This document shows positions 28,065-40,019 of a stretch of 64,000 bases of DNA, piece after piece. The translations under genes and the position numbers were made by a program. This stretch comes from Vibrio tapetis subsp. quintayensis (GTDB lineage: Bacteria; Pseudomonadota; Gammaproteobacteria; Enterobacterales; Vibrionaceae): NCBI RefSeq assembly GCF_030409945.1, contig NZ_JAUFQV010000011.1:248001-312000 (forward strand), in the 5' to 3' direction. The notes under the pieces were generated by a model, which saw only the letters and a program-made list of their open reading frames with translations, did not search any database and was not told the origin of the DNA. Each line of letters starts with the position of its first letter. Position 1 is the stretch's first letter.

Positions 28065-29372
28065 ATGAAAGCGCTTATAGATTTAATTCAACAGCATAAA
28101 CAAGGGCACGCGAGCGGTATCTACGCAGTGTGTTCTGCGCACCCTTTAGTTTTGGAAGCTGCGCTTACTCAAGCAAAAAATGACGACCAATTGGTGTTGA
28201 TTGAAGCTACATCCAATCAGGTCAACCAAGACGGCGGCTATACCGGAATGCAACCACAGGCCTTCGTTGATTTCGTCTACGACCTAGCAGACTCAATGGC
28301 GTTCGATCGTAATAAAATTCTACTTGGTGGTGATCACTTAGGGCCAAACTGCTGGCAAGCGCTTAGCGCCGAACAAGCCATGGCAAAGTCCGATATTTTG
28401 ATTCGTGATTACGTACTGGCTGGTTTTCGCAAGATACATCTCGATTGCTCGATGCCGTGCGCCGGTGACCCAACACCACTCACAGACGAAATAATCGCGC
28501 AACGCGCAGCAAGACTATGTGACATTGCGGAACATGCATGGCAACAAGCTGGCGGCGAAGCACCCGTTTACGTTATTGGCACAGAAGTTCCAGTTCCCGG
28601 CGGCGCGCAACATGATATGGAAGACACACTAGCAGTAACGACGCCAACTGCGGCCAAAGACACCATAGATGCTCATTATCAAGCCTTTCAATCCTTTGGT
28701 TTGACTCAGGTATGGTCACGAGTGATTGGTTTGGTCGTTCAGCCTGGCGTTGAGTTTGACCATCACAACGTGGCTCACTACCAACCAAACAAAGCACTGA
28801 AGTTATCTGGGTTTATTGAAAGCCAACCGCACATGGTGTTCGAAGCTCACTCAACAGATTACCAGTGCGACTCAGCGTACCAGCATTTGGTACGTGATCA
28901 CTTTGCCATATTAAAAGTGGGCCCTGCACTCACGTTTGCTTTGCGTGAAGCCTTGTTTGCACTAGACCGAATCGAACAAGAATGGCTTGGCAGCCATCAA
29001 GCGTCTCACTTGCGTGCAACGTTAGAACAAGTCATGCGAGAACAACCCAATTACTGGCAGAGTTATTACCAAGCCAGTGGACACCAACAATATTTGGATT
29101 GCGCGTACAGCTTAAGTGACCGAATTCGCTACTACTGGCCGCACCCTCAAGTGCAACAAGCTTTAAGCCTGATGATGGACAATCTCACCAATAATCCTGC
29201 GCCTATCACTTTGCTGAGCCAATACATGGCCAATCAAGCTAAGGCCGTCATCGCTGAACACATTATCAACGATCCAAAACAACTCATCATTCACAAGGTA
29301 ATGGAAGTTACCCAAGTTTACGCGCAAGCCTGTTATTTCAATGCGCTGGCGCCTAAGGAGACCGTATTATGA
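28065..29372 (+). CDS. kbaZ: Tagatose-bisphosphate aldolase accessory subunit KbaZ/GatZ
   Basis: A 435-residue GatZ/KbaZ protein (SGIYAVCSAHPLVLEAAL, LIEATSNQVNQDGGYTGM, GGDHLGPNCWQ). ATG 28065 follows GTG at 28062. The subunit stabilises the catalytic aldolase KbaY, encoded at the end of the cluster. Its stop overlaps the agaS start by 4 bp. Confidence 0.92.
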   Translation: MKALIDLIQQHKQGHASGIYAVCSAHPLVLEAALTQAKNDDQLVLIEATSNQVNQDGGYTGMQPQAFVDFVYDLADSMAFDRNKILLGGDHLGPNCWQALSAEQAMAKSDILIRDYVLAGFRKIHLDCSMPCAGDPTPLTDEIIAQRAARLCDIAEHAWQQAGGEAPVYVIGTEVPVPGGAQHDMEDTLAVTTPTAAKDTIDAHYQAFQSFGLTQVWSRVIGLVVQPGVEFDHHNVAHYQPNKALKLSGFIESQPHMVFEAHSTDYQCDSAYQHLVRDHFAILKVGPALTFALREALFALDRIEQEWLGSHQASHLRATLEQVMREQPNYWQSYYQASGHQQYLDCAYSLSDRIRYYWPHPQVQQALSLMMDNLTNNPAPITLLSQYMANQAKAVIAEHIINDPKQLIIHKVMEVTQVYAQACYFNALAPKETVL

Positions 29373-30523
29373 ACAATTACTTAGGCTATTCTGATGCTTG
29401 GCTATCTGAGAAGAATGGCATTCATACCGCTCGCGAAGTAGAACATCAACCGAAGCTGTGGCGGAACTTAGCATCCCTTTTAGATCAAAATAAAGCTGAA
29501 ATAGATGCGTTTTTAACACCAATTTTCGCAAAGAAAAAATTGCGTATTGTACTTACGGGTGCAGGAACATCTGCATTCGCAGGTGCAGCTCTAGCGCCAT
29601 TCTTAAGCGCTAAGATTGGCTTTCACGTTGAAGCTGTTGCAACGACCGATATCGTCTCCAATCCAGAGCAATATTTAGATCCAAGCCGCCCAACTCTAAT
29701 CGTGTCATTTGCCCGTTCCGGAAACAGCCCAGAAAGTGTGGCGGCGGTGCGACTTGGTGATCAACTGGTTGATGAATGTTATCACCTGTTTCTTAACTGT
29801 AATCCTGAGGGCTCTCTCGCACAACACGCCAAGAATGCCGATAACGCACTGTGCGTCAACATGCCTGACGGCTCTAATGATCAAAGTTTTGCGATGACAT
29901 CCAGCTTCACTTGTATGCTGATGTCAGCTCTCTACTTACTTAACCCACAACCGGTTTTAGAGTTGAAACAAACTATCGATCGTATTGCCAGCTTATGCGA
30001 AAGCAAATTAGTGCAATGGCAACAAGCAACAAAAAAACTGGCAACTCTTCCTTACCAGCGCCTCATTGTGTTAGGCAGCGGAGGCTTTACCGGCCTTGCT
30101 CAAGAAGCTTCTCTAAAGTCACTCGAACTAAGCGCTGGTGCTGTGACGACTTGCTTTGACTCTTCATTGGGTTTTCGTCACGGTCCTAAGTTTTTCATCA
30201 ATTCAGAAGCCTTAGTGATACAGCTTTTTTCTAGTGACGACTATACCCGACAGTACGACACAGACCTGTATAACGAACTCCGTCAAGACGGCCAAGCCAT
30301 GGGCTTAGTGGCGCTGACGGAGCAACCTCTGGATGGTGAGAACGTGCTTGAACTCGGGCATACAAACCTAGATCAAGAGTGGCTTTGCTTCCCATACATC
30401 ATTTTTGCCCAAATGTTGGCATTTGAAAAATCGCTGCAGCTGGGTTTAGGCCCTGATAACCCTTGTCCGAGCGGTGAGGTTAACCGTGTTGTTCAGGGCG
30501 TCACGATTCACCAATACCAATAA
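29369..30523 (+). CDS. agaS: D-galactosamine-6-phosphate deaminase/isomerase AgaS
   Basis: A 384-residue SIS-domain protein: LTGAGTSAFAGAALAP and VSFARSGNSPESVAAV in the first SIS domain, VLGSGGFTGLAQEASLKSLELSAG in the second. AgaS converts galactosamine-6-phosphate to tagatose-6-phosphate with release of ammonia. It lies between kbaZ and the PTS genes. Confidence 0.9.
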   Translation: MNNYLGYSDAWLSEKNGIHTAREVEHQPKLWRNLASLLDQNKAEIDAFLTPIFAKKKLRIVLTGAGTSAFAGAALAPFLSAKIGFHVEAVATTDIVSNPEQYLDPSRPTLIVSFARSGNSPESVAAVRLGDQLVDECYHLFLNCNPEGSLAQHAKNADNALCVNMPDGSNDQSFAMTSSFTCMLMSALYLLNPQPVLELKQTIDRIASLCESKLVQWQQATKKLATLPYQRLIVLGSGGFTGLAQEASLKSLELSAGAVTTCFDSSLGFRHGPKFFINSEALVIQLFSSDDYTRQYDTDLYNELRQDGQAMGLVALTEQPLDGENVLELGHTNLDQEWLCFPYIIFAQMLAFEKSLQLGLGPDNPCPSGEVNRVVQGVTIHQYQ

Positions 30524-30563
30524 TAACTCACTAAATTAACGTGTTTCAAATAAGGAAATCACC

Positions 30564-31037
30564 ATGCCGAATATTGTATTGAGCAGAATTGATGAACGCC
30601 TAGTCCATGGACAAGTTGGGGTGCAATGGGTTGGCTTTGCTGGCGCAAACATTGTGGTCGTAGCTAATGACGAAGTCGCACAAGACACCATCCAGCAAAA
30701 CTTAATGGAAATGGTCTTGGCTGAAGGGATCGCCATTCGCTTCTGGAGCATTCAAAAAACCATCGACACCATCAACAAAGCCGCAGACAGACAAAAAATT
30801 CTACTGGTCTGTAAGAGCCCGAAAGATTTCCGCCAGCTCGTTGCAGGCGGTGTACCGATTAAAAACATTAACGTTGGCAACATGCATTTTGCCGACGGTA
30901 AGAAACAGATTTCTAAAACGGTTTCTGTTAATGCGGAAGACGTGGATGAATTCTCGCAACTAAAAGCACTGGGTGTCACCTGCTCGATACAAGGTGTGCC
31001 AACCGAAAGTGCAACTGACATCTTTACCCTACTTTAA
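30564..31037 (+). CDS. agaV: PTS IIB component for N-acetylgalactosamine
   Basis: A 157-residue mannose-family IIB protein; the phosphorylated histidine is in RIDERLVHGQV (His15). It takes phosphate from IIA and passes it to the sugar during transport. First of the PTS genes agaV-W-E-F. Confidence 0.9.
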   Translation: MPNIVLSRIDERLVHGQVGVQWVGFAGANIVVVANDEVAQDTIQQNLMEMVLAEGIAIRFWSIQKTIDTINKAADRQKILLVCKSPKDFRQLVAGGVPIKNINVGNMHFADGKKQISKTVSVNAEDVDEFSQLKALGVTCSIQGVPTESATDIFTLL

Positions 31038-31051
31038 AAAGGAACAAAGTT

Positions 31052-31828
31052 ATGGATATAGGATTTATGCAAGCAGCAATGCTCGGCATTCTTGCTTTCT
31101 TCGCTGGGTTAGACCTGTTTAACGGGTTAACCCACTTTCACCGCCCAGTGGTGTTAGGCCCGCTAGTGGGCTTAATCCTTGGTGATCTGCAAACCGGTAT
31201 TTTGGTTGGTGGTACGTTAGAGCTGATTTGGATGGGCCTTGCCCCTCTTGCAGGAGCACAGCCACCAAACGTGATCATCGGCACCATCGTTGGTACCACA
31301 TTCGCCATCACCACCAAGGTTGAGCCGAACGTCGCGGTTGGCGTGGCTGTCCCATTTGCTGTTGCCGTACAAATGGGCATTACTTTGCTGTTCTCCGCAA
31401 TGTCTGCCGTGATGTCAAAATGTGATGAATACGCTGAGAATGCCGACACAGATGGCATTGAGAAGATTAACTATTTTGCTCTGTCTGTTCTTGGGGTTTT
31501 CTACTTCTTATGTGCGTTCTTGCCAATTTACCTAGGCGCAGAACACGCCGGCAACATTGTACAAACCTTACCAAAAGAACTCATTGATGGATTAGGTGTT
31601 GCGGGCGGCATCATGCCAGCGATTGGTTTTGCTGTTCTGATGAAAATCATGATGAAGAACGTTTACATCCCTTACTTCATCTTAGGTTTCGTTGCAGCGG
31701 CATGGTTACAGCTACCCATTCTCGCTATCGCGTGTGCGGCAACGGCTATGGCTGTTATCGACTTCATGAGAAAAACCGAACCTGCACCTGTTACTGCACC
31801 AGCTGAGGACCTTGAAGATGGAATCTAA
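31052..31828 (+). CDS. agaW: PTS IIC component for N-acetylgalactosamine
   Basis: A 258-residue membrane protein of the mannose-family IIC type (GLDLFNGLTHFHRPVVLGPLVGLILGD, LVGGTLELIWMGLAPLAGAQPPN). With IID it forms the sugar channel. Its 3' end overlaps the next start through the sequence GAAGATGGAATCTAA. Confidence 0.9.
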   Translation: MDIGFMQAAMLGILAFFAGLDLFNGLTHFHRPVVLGPLVGLILGDLQTGILVGGTLELIWMGLAPLAGAQPPNVIIGTIVGTTFAITTKVEPNVAVGVAVPFAVAVQMGITLLFSAMSAVMSKCDEYAENADTDGIEKINYFALSVLGVFYFLCAFLPIYLGAEHAGNIVQTLPKELIDGLGVAGGIMPAIGFAVLMKIMMKNVYIPYFILGFVAAAWLQLPILAIACAATAMAVIDFMRKTEPAPVTAPAEDLEDGI

Positions 31829-32702
31829 TGTAAGCAATGAAATTGATGTTCGCCGCCTCAACACTGAAGTGCAACCTGCTCCAGGTGTCTCTGATGACGA
31901 ATACGAAAATAAGGAAGTCGGCGTTGAGTTGACTAAATCTGACATTAACCGCATGGCATGGCGTTCTCTGTTACTCCAAGCCTCGTTTAACTACGAAAGA
32001 ATGCAAGCATCGGGTTGGCTCTACGGCATTTTACCTGCATTGAAAAAGATTCACCCGAACAAAGCCGACTTAGCCAAGTCAATGAAAGGTCACATGGGGT
32101 TCTTTAATACTCACCCATTCCTAGTTACGTTCGTGATGGGCATTGTACTGGCGATGGAAAGCTCTAAGCAGAACATCAACAGTATTCAAAGTACCAAAAT
32201 TGCCGTTGGTGCCCCTATGGGCGGTATCGGTGATGCGATGTTCTGGCTAACTTTGCTTCCTATATGTGGTGGTATTGGTGCCGACCTTGCTCTGCAAGGT
32301 TCCATTATGGGCGCGGTGTTCTTCTTCGTACTGTTTAACGTTGTGCACTTCGGGCTTCGCTTTGGTCTTGCTCATTATGCCTACCGTATGGGGGTATCGG
32401 CCATTCCGCTAATAAAAGCCAACACCAAGAAAGTCGGCCATGCCGCTTCTATCGTTGGTATGACGGTAATCGGAGCCTTGGTTGCCACGTATGTTCGCTT
32501 AGCAACCACAGCAGAGATCACCGCTGGTGATGCCGTCGTGAAACTGCAAGCCGACGTTATCGACAAACTGATGCCTGCGTTCTTGCCACTGGTCTACACC
32601 TTAGCGATGTACGCCTTGGTGAAACGTGGCTGGAGCCCACTTCGTCTGATTGTTATCACAATGACATTGGGTATTGCGGGTCGCTTTATGGGCTTCTTGT
32701 AA
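31818..32702 (+). CDS. agaE: PTS IID component for N-acetylgalactosamine
   Basis: A 294-residue mannose-family IID protein (SLLLQASFNYERMQASGWLYGILPAL, AVGAPMGGIGDAMFWLTLLPI, C-terminal membrane segments). ATG 31818 lies 11 bp inside agaW, so translation is probably coupled. IIC and IID together move the sugar across the inner membrane. Confidence 0.9.
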   Translation: MESNVSNEIDVRRLNTEVQPAPGVSDDEYENKEVGVELTKSDINRMAWRSLLLQASFNYERMQASGWLYGILPALKKIHPNKADLAKSMKGHMGFFNTHPFLVTFVMGIVLAMESSKQNINSIQSTKIAVGAPMGGIGDAMFWLTLLPICGGIGADLALQGSIMGAVFFFVLFNVVHFGLRFGLAHYAYRMGVSAIPLIKANTKKVGHAASIVGMTVIGALVATYVRLATTAEITAGDAVVKLQADVIDKLMPAFLPLVYTLAMYALVKRGWSPLRLIVITMTLGIAGRFMGFL

Positions 32703-32765
32703 GCCTGAACTCAACATTATTTCAGTAGTAATGGGGCTGATATCCAGCCCCTAAAAGGAATGAAT

Positions 32766-33189
32766 ATGATCGCAGTAATTTTATCAGGCCATGGTGGCTT
32801 TGCGAGCGGCATAGAGCAAGCGATTCACCAAGTGATTGGCGAACAAGAGCAATTCAGAGCCATTGATTTTCCTGCAGAGATGACGACACCGCAACTTGAA
32901 GCGGCGATGCGTACAGCCTTGTCTGACATTGATACGGGCGAAGGTGTGGTGTTTCTCACTGACTTGCTTGGAGGTACGCCTTTTAGAACCGCTTCATTAC
33001 TGAGCCAACAACAAGACAAGATCGAAGTATTAACGGGAACCAACTTACAAATGGTTGCTGAAATGCTGCTAGAACGAGATGAATTGTCATTAGTCGAATT
33101 TCGTAGTCAGGCACTGACTTGTGGGCACCGAGGCATGACAAGTCTCCATGATGAACTTAGCAAGTCCCATCAACAGGAAACCGTTGAAG

Positions 33190-33200
<11 letters not shown>
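32766..33200 (+). CDS. agaF: PTS IIA component for N-acetylgalactosamine
   Basis: A 144-residue mannose-family IIA protein; the phospho-histidine is in SGHGGFASG. ATG 32766 (AAGGA about 7 nt upstream) is preferred to the ATG two codons earlier because the spacing is better and the product has the usual AgaF length. Its end overlaps agaA with the same GATGGAATCTAA junction as agaW-agaE. Confidence 0.88.
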
Positions 33201-35231
<2,031 letters not shown>

Positions 35232-35264
35232 TTTTCGATCACCTCCCCCTATAGTTTGGTGGCA

Positions 35265-35292
35265 ATGGACAGCGAGAGCTGTCCATTTTTTT
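35265..35292 (+). terminator. Terminator of the aga operon
   Basis: ATGGACAGC and GCTGTCCAT followed by seven T residues. Confidence 0.85.
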
Positions 35293-35322
35293 ATTTCCTA
35301 GCCTGAATGTTTTTTAAGGCAA

Positions 35323-35350
35323 TAAAAAAGGCCAGCTTCATGCTGACCTT
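35323..35350 (-). terminator. Terminator of the small charged-protein gene
   Basis: On the minus strand AAGGTCAGC pairs with GCTGGCCTT and is followed by a T run. Confidence 0.75.
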
Positions 35351-35390
35351 CAAAATATCTTTGCGCATCCGCGCTTTAGTGTTTCAAGCT

Positions 35391-35675
35391 TTATCTATTT
35401 TCGATAAACGCTTTTAGTTCTTCAGCCGAAATACCCTTTTCAGCTAGCTCATCAGCGATGCCTTGAACTTGCTCACCTTTACGAGATTCGATGACTTTTT
35501 GAAACTGATAAACGATATCTCGCAAATTAGCCAAAGGCACTTGTTTAGCCGCACTACGAATTCGCTCTTCGCTTTGATTTCCGAGTTCCTGAAGTAATTT
35601 ACCAAACATTACTTTTTCCGGAGACTCTTCTAGCTGCTCTAGCCTTTTCGCCATTTCATAAGTCGTCAAAGACAT
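35391..35675 (-). CDS. Small charged helical protein of unknown function
   Basis: A 94-residue protein rich in Glu, Lys and Gln, predicted helical (MAKRLEQLEESPEKVMFGKLLQEL), with a C-terminal ADELAEKGISAEELKAF segment. That end recalls the C-terminal edge of some small nucleoid or phasin-like proteins, but the similarity is too short to assign a family. Monocistronic with its own terminator. Confidence 0.65.
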   Translation of the reverse strand: MSLTTYEMAKRLEQLEESPEKVMFGKLLQELGNQSEERIRSAAKQVPLANLRDIVYQFQKVIESRKGEQVQGIADELAEKGISAEELKAFIENR

Positions 35676-35776
35676 GGTTGTAGTATTCGCTTAATTTGAG
35701 GGAGATAAGCCTTAATAATACACCTCTTTGATGCGAATGGAAAACAACCAATATTACTTTGTACTTAAGTTAAATC

Positions 35777-36964
35777 TTAGGCGGCCGATTCGCTATGCCA
35801 ATGCTTTCCTACTTTACTCAACAAAATGAATAATCCTGGCGCTAACAACCACATATGCAGAGCAATCATCACATGAGGAGTGAAATCTAATCTTTGCATT
35901 GTACCAACAATAAGCCCAGCACCACTCATTTGGAACAACCCTAGCAGTGCAGCAGCAGTACCTGCTTTGTCTCCAAATGGCGCCAATGCTTTTCCTGCTG
36001 CTCCGCCCATGATAAAGGCAAAACCAACTGAAGAAAGAAAAATGGGTACCATAAAGGCCCAAGCCGTTTGGCTACTCAGCAAGGCCAACATCAAAACACC
36101 AGAGAATAGTAAAGAGACGATCCCGGCCATAAGCATTTTGTGAGTACCGAACTTGTCCATCAGTTTCGGTGCAACTAAGCAGCTAATGATGTTCACAACT
36201 GCATTGATACCAAACCAGAACGTAAACGCGTTCATGTCTAAGCCTAAGTTACCCATTAGGACTACTGGTGCCGAGGTTACATAAGCCAGAATCACGGCCA
36301 TTCCCAACATACAAAGTGATGCATGGAACACGAAGCTTGGGTGCTGTAATACTTGCCAGTAACGCTGTGGCTTGAACAGAGCTTCCTTCGACGGTGCAGG
36401 GTTGGTCTCCTTCATACCAATCATCAACGTAATACCAACGACCAGTGCAAATCCCCCCATAAAACTAAAGTTACTGCGCCAACCAAATTGCTGCGTTAAC
36501 CATGCACCTAAGATTGGGGCTAAGGCAGGAATGAAGCAAATAGCCCCATTCAGGTAGCTGATCATTTTGCCGCTTTTTTTCGGGCCAAATAGATCGCGAA
36601 CTGTCGCAAAGGCTGCTACCGATGTTGCACATGCACCGAGGCCTTGTAGCAGTCTAGCAATGAGCATCCATTCAATTGATTGAGCGGCCCACGCCAAGCA
36701 AGCACTCAATCCATAGATGAACACGCCACCCAATGCAACAGTTCGACGTCCGTAACGGTCTGCCATAGGGCCAGCAAATAATTGCCCAACGCCCATAGCA
36801 AACAGAAACCAAGTAATCGTATCTTGAGCCAAAGTGTGTTCCACGTGAAACGCTTGCGCCATCGTAGGTAAAGCTGGCAGGTAGATATCGATCGCCAGTG
36901 GGCTAAACAGTACAAGTAGCACCAATAAGGTAAGCTGAAGTTTGGTTGGATTCGTGGTTGGCAT
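35777..36964 (-). CDS. Bcr/CflA-family MFS drug exporter
   Basis: A 395-residue protein with twelve membrane segments. Motif A is GPMADRYGRRTVALGG, and the start LFSPLAIDIYLPALPTMAQAF is typical of Bcr/CflA exporters. It probably pumps out a drug or amino-acid derivative by proton antiport. It is divergent from the LysR gene at 37077, its likely regulator. A degenerate parS-like sequence lies inside the gene. Confidence 0.87.
   Translation of the reverse strand: MPTTNPTKLQLTLLVLLVLFSPLAIDIYLPALPTMAQAFHVEHTLAQDTITWFLFAMGVGQLFAGPMADRYGRRTVALGGVFIYGLSACLAWAAQSIEWMLIARLLQGLGACATSVAAFATVRDLFGPKKSGKMISYLNGAICFIPALAPILGAWLTQQFGWRSNFSFMGGFALVVGITLMIGMKETNPAPSKEALFKPQRYWQVLQHPSFVFHASLCMLGMAVILAYVTSAPVVLMGNLGLDMNAFTFWFGINAVVNIISCLVAPKLMDKFGTHKMLMAGIVSLLFSGVLMLALLSSQTAWAFMVPIFLSSVGFAFIMGGAAGKALAPFGDKAGTAAALLGLFQMSGAGLIVGTMQRLDFTPHVMIALHMWLLAPGLFILLSKVGKHWHSESAA
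36837..36852. promoter_or_regulatory. Degenerate parS-like site
   Basis: TGTTCCACGTGAAACG differs from the parS consensus at two positions. It lies inside the Bcr/CflA gene, third in the local cluster with 39967 and 43603. Confidence 0.6.
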
Positions 36965-37076
36965 AATGACTCTATTAATTACTGGATGACATATCTCTGC
37001 CGCAGAGTTTATGATGAAGGCAACATGAATGGAAATGGCAAATCCTCATCCCAGATATTCCAAATAGGAATTTCAC

Positions 37077-38030
37077 ATGAATATCGAACAGCTTGGTCGT
37101 ATCGACCTTAATCTTTTGGTTTGTCTCAATGTATTAATTGAGGAACTGAACGTAACAAGAACCGCATCTCGCTTGTGTTTAACGCAATCCGCCGTCAGCA
37201 AGTCTTTGGCCAAACTGCGAGAGCAATTTGATGACCCACTCTTTTATCGCACATCACATGGTTTAAAGCCCAGCCCAAAGTGTTTGTACTTAAAACCAAA
37301 ACTTGAAGCTTTGATTTTTCAACTTGAATCCATCACCCAACCTGAAGCATTTGACCCAGAAACTTCAACACGTCGCGTTCATATCGCATTAGTTGAAAGT
37401 GTCTACCCACTTATTTTACCTCATTTTTTACCTGACATTTTTCAGCAGGCGCCACAACTAAAAATCAATACCCACAGCTGGTCCTTAGACACATTCAAAC
37501 AACTTCAATCAGGTGAAATGGATTTAGGCATAACCGGCAAAGACATTAACCTTAACGATGCCGCCATGACGATGCTACCGCCTAGAGACATATGCTGGCA
37601 GGAAATCTACCGTGATGTACAGGTTTGCCTCGTGCGCAAAGACCACCCGATTCTTGACAAGCCGTGGGACCTAAATGCTTACCTTGCAGAAAGACACGTG
37701 CAAGTTCGCTGCGATGGCAATGACCGTTGGCTACTTGATTTTCGTTTAGCAGATGTAGGGCTAGAGCGCGACATTGCCATGTACGTACCTGACTTCAACA
37801 GCGCCGCTAATTTGTGTTCTTATACCGACTTTGTATTTACAGCGCCGCGCCACTTTTGTCGCTACATAGAGCAGTTCTTAGATCTTGTGGTTGTTCCGTT
37901 ACCAACCGATCTTCCGCCAATGGCCTACACCCTATTTTGGCACAAAGACCGAGACCAAGATCCCGCGCTCACATGGATACGCGAGCTAATAAAAGAAAAG
38001 ACTAATCACTTAAGCCAACAACCATTATAA
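37077..38030 (+). CDS. LysR-family transcriptional regulator
   Basis: A 317-residue LysR protein: N-terminal helix-turn-helix (NVTRTASRLCLTQSAVSKSLAKLREQFDDPLF) and a C-terminal effector domain. RBS AGGAAT precedes ATG 37077. It is divergent from the MFS exporter across a 112-bp gap, so a shared control region is likely. The ligand is unknown. Confidence 0.88.
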   Translation: MNIEQLGRIDLNLLVCLNVLIEELNVTRTASRLCLTQSAVSKSLAKLREQFDDPLFYRTSHGLKPSPKCLYLKPKLEALIFQLESITQPEAFDPETSTRRVHIALVESVYPLILPHFLPDIFQQAPQLKINTHSWSLDTFKQLQSGEMDLGITGKDINLNDAAMTMLPPRDICWQEIYRDVQVCLVRKDHPILDKPWDLNAYLAERHVQVRCDGNDRWLLDFRLADVGLERDIAMYVPDFNSAANLCSYTDFVFTAPRHFCRYIEQFLDLVVVPLPTDLPPMAYTLFWHKDRDQDPALTWIRELIKEKTNHLSQQPL

Positions 38031-38120
38031 ATCCATTGCGAGTACGAAAAAAAAGCGCTAGCTTGTACGCAGTCCAACCACAGAGTTCGGATGTACAACA
38101 CTAATAAGGACAGTAATCAC

Positions 38121-39917
38121 ATGCACAGTACTATTACACAAAAGGTTGAATCCCTTAGAAATTGGCTAATTGAAAATCAATACGACGCATTTATCATTCC
38201 TCATGAAGACGAGTTTTTAGGTGAGTACATCCCAGCTCACAATGAGCGCCTTCATTGGGCAACGGGCTTTACGGGTTCAGCAGGAGCTGCGGTCATTACT
38301 CCAGATCGCGCAGCCGTATTTGTTGATGGTCGCTATACTGTGCAGGTAACAAAACAAGTACCTAGTGATATATTCGAATACTGCCACCTAATTGAAACTC
38401 CACCTATCGATTGGATTTGCAGTGAATTAAAGCAAGGTGCCAAAGTTGCGGTCGATGCAAGAATGCACTCGGCTAATTGGCTTAATAACAGCCAACAGAA
38501 ACTGATCGATAACGGTGAGGTCTGTATCCTCGGAAGCAACCCTATTGATATTCTTTGGCATGACCGCCCTGAAGCAAAGTTTACTGACGCCTCTTTGATG
38601 AGTGAGGAGAAATCTGGGCTTTCAAGCACAGCAAAGCGCGCTCAAATCGCCAAAGAGCTAATCGAGCAGAAAGCAGATGCCGCTTTACTGACTCAACTCG
38701 ATTCTATTTGTTGGTTATTGAATGTCCGTGGTTTGGACGTTTCAAGACTTCCTGTACTGCTGTCACATGCCATCATCTACAACACCGGCAATGTTGATTT
38801 CTTTATTGATTCAACCCGACTACCTGCTGAATTCGACCAGCACGTTGGCAATGGTGTTTCAGTTTTCGCTCCTTCTGAACTAGAAGCACGACTGGCGACA
38901 ATGACCGGCAAGCAAGTGCTTGTTGACCCTGCTACCAGCAACGCGTGGTTCACATTAGTTCTGCAAAATGCGGGCGCTGAACTGATTGAAGCGGCCGACC
39001 CATGCTTGCTAATCAAAGCTGCTAAAAACCCAGTAGAATTAGCGGGAATGAAAGCTTGTCATATCCGTGATGGTGCTGCGATGACGAAGTTCTTGTCTTG
39101 GTTAGACAGTGAAGTTGATAATGGCAAACTGCACAACGAAGCACATCTCTCAGACACACTTCAAGGGTTCAGAGAAGAAGATCCTACGTTAGTAGACTTA
39201 AGTTTTGATACTATTTCAGCTGCTGGCGGTAACGCTGCAATGTGTCACTACAACCACAATGACCAACCTCAACCAGGTCAGCTTTCATTGAATAGCCTTT
39301 ACCTTGTTGATTCAGGTGGCCAGTACCCTGACGGTACAACCGATATCACACGTACCATCGCTATCGGCCAACCAAGTGATGACATGAAGCAACAATTTAC
39401 TTTGGTACTTAAAGGTCATATTGGTCTGACGACGGCGCTATTTCCTAAAGGCACAACAGGTCATCAGCTGGATGTGCTTGCCCGTCAGCCTCTTTGGTCG
39501 CAAGGTTACAATTACGATCACGGCACCGGACACGGTGTTGGCCACTTCCTAAGTGTTCACGAGGGTCCACAACGTATTGCTCCTGCAGTGAATACAGTGG
39601 CATTACTTGAAGGCATGGTCCTTTCTAACGAACCGGGTTACTACCGTGCAGATGCGTTTGGTATTCGAATTGAAAACTTGGAAGTTGTGAAGGAAGTGGC
39701 AACGAATGGTGATATGTCGATGCTTGGCTTTGAGTCATTAACTCGTTGCCCTATCGATAAACGTTGTATCAACGTTAACATGCTGACTCGGCCTGAGTTG
39801 GAATGGTTAAACAGCTATCACCAAAAGGTTTGGGATGAAGTAAGCCCACTTGTTTCAGGCGAACCGCTTAACTGGCTAAAACAAGCAACAGCAGCATTAA
39901 GCTACCCAGAAGCTTAA
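38121..39917 (+). CDS. Aminopeptidase P family (Xaa-Pro) metallopeptidase, long form
   Basis: A 598-residue M24 peptidase with two creatinase-like N-terminal domains and a C-terminal pita-bread domain. Dimetal ligands are in DSGGQYPDGTTDITRT (two Asp), GTGHGVGHFLSVHEGP (His), LSNEPGYY (Glu) and IRIENLEVV (Glu). It releases N-terminal residues linked to proline. ATG 38121 (AAGGA about 10 nt upstream) is preferred to ATG 38091, which has no clear RBS. Confidence 0.87.
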   Translation: MHSTITQKVESLRNWLIENQYDAFIIPHEDEFLGEYIPAHNERLHWATGFTGSAGAAVITPDRAAVFVDGRYTVQVTKQVPSDIFEYCHLIETPPIDWICSELKQGAKVAVDARMHSANWLNNSQQKLIDNGEVCILGSNPIDILWHDRPEAKFTDASLMSEEKSGLSSTAKRAQIAKELIEQKADAALLTQLDSICWLLNVRGLDVSRLPVLLSHAIIYNTGNVDFFIDSTRLPAEFDQHVGNGVSVFAPSELEARLATMTGKQVLVDPATSNAWFTLVLQNAGAELIEAADPCLLIKAAKNPVELAGMKACHIRDGAAMTKFLSWLDSEVDNGKLHNEAHLSDTLQGFREEDPTLVDLSFDTISAAGGNAAMCHYNHNDQPQPGQLSLNSLYLVDSGGQYPDGTTDITRTIAIGQPSDDMKQQFTLVLKGHIGLTTALFPKGTTGHQLDVLARQPLWSQGYNYDHGTGHGVGHFLSVHEGPQRIAPAVNTVALLEGMVLSNEPGYYRADAFGIRIENLEVVKEVATNGDMSMLGFESLTRCPIDKRCINVNMLTRPELEWLNSYHQKVWDEVSPLVSGEPLNWLKQATAALSYPEA

Positions 39918-39940
39918 ACCTTATAGCCATGACATAAATG

Positions 39941-39967
39941 AAAGCCACTCAAACGAGTGGCTTTTTT
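39941..39967 (+). terminator. Terminator after the aminopeptidase gene
   Basis: AAAGCCACTC, AAAC loop, GAGTGGCTTTTTT. It ends where the parS site begins. Confidence 0.85.
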
Positions 39968-39982
39968 GTTTCACGTGAAACA
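39967..39982. promoter_or_regulatory. parS centromere site (ParB1 binding)
   Basis: TGTTTCACGTGAAACA, an exact match to the ParB-binding palindrome of bacterial main chromosomes, between the aminopeptidase terminator and thiH. It anchors the ParAB1 partition complex near the chromosome I origin in Vibrio. Confidence 0.9.
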
Positions 39983-40019
39983 GGCTAAACGTGCTAACAA
40001 CTTAACCAGAATGGAGTAC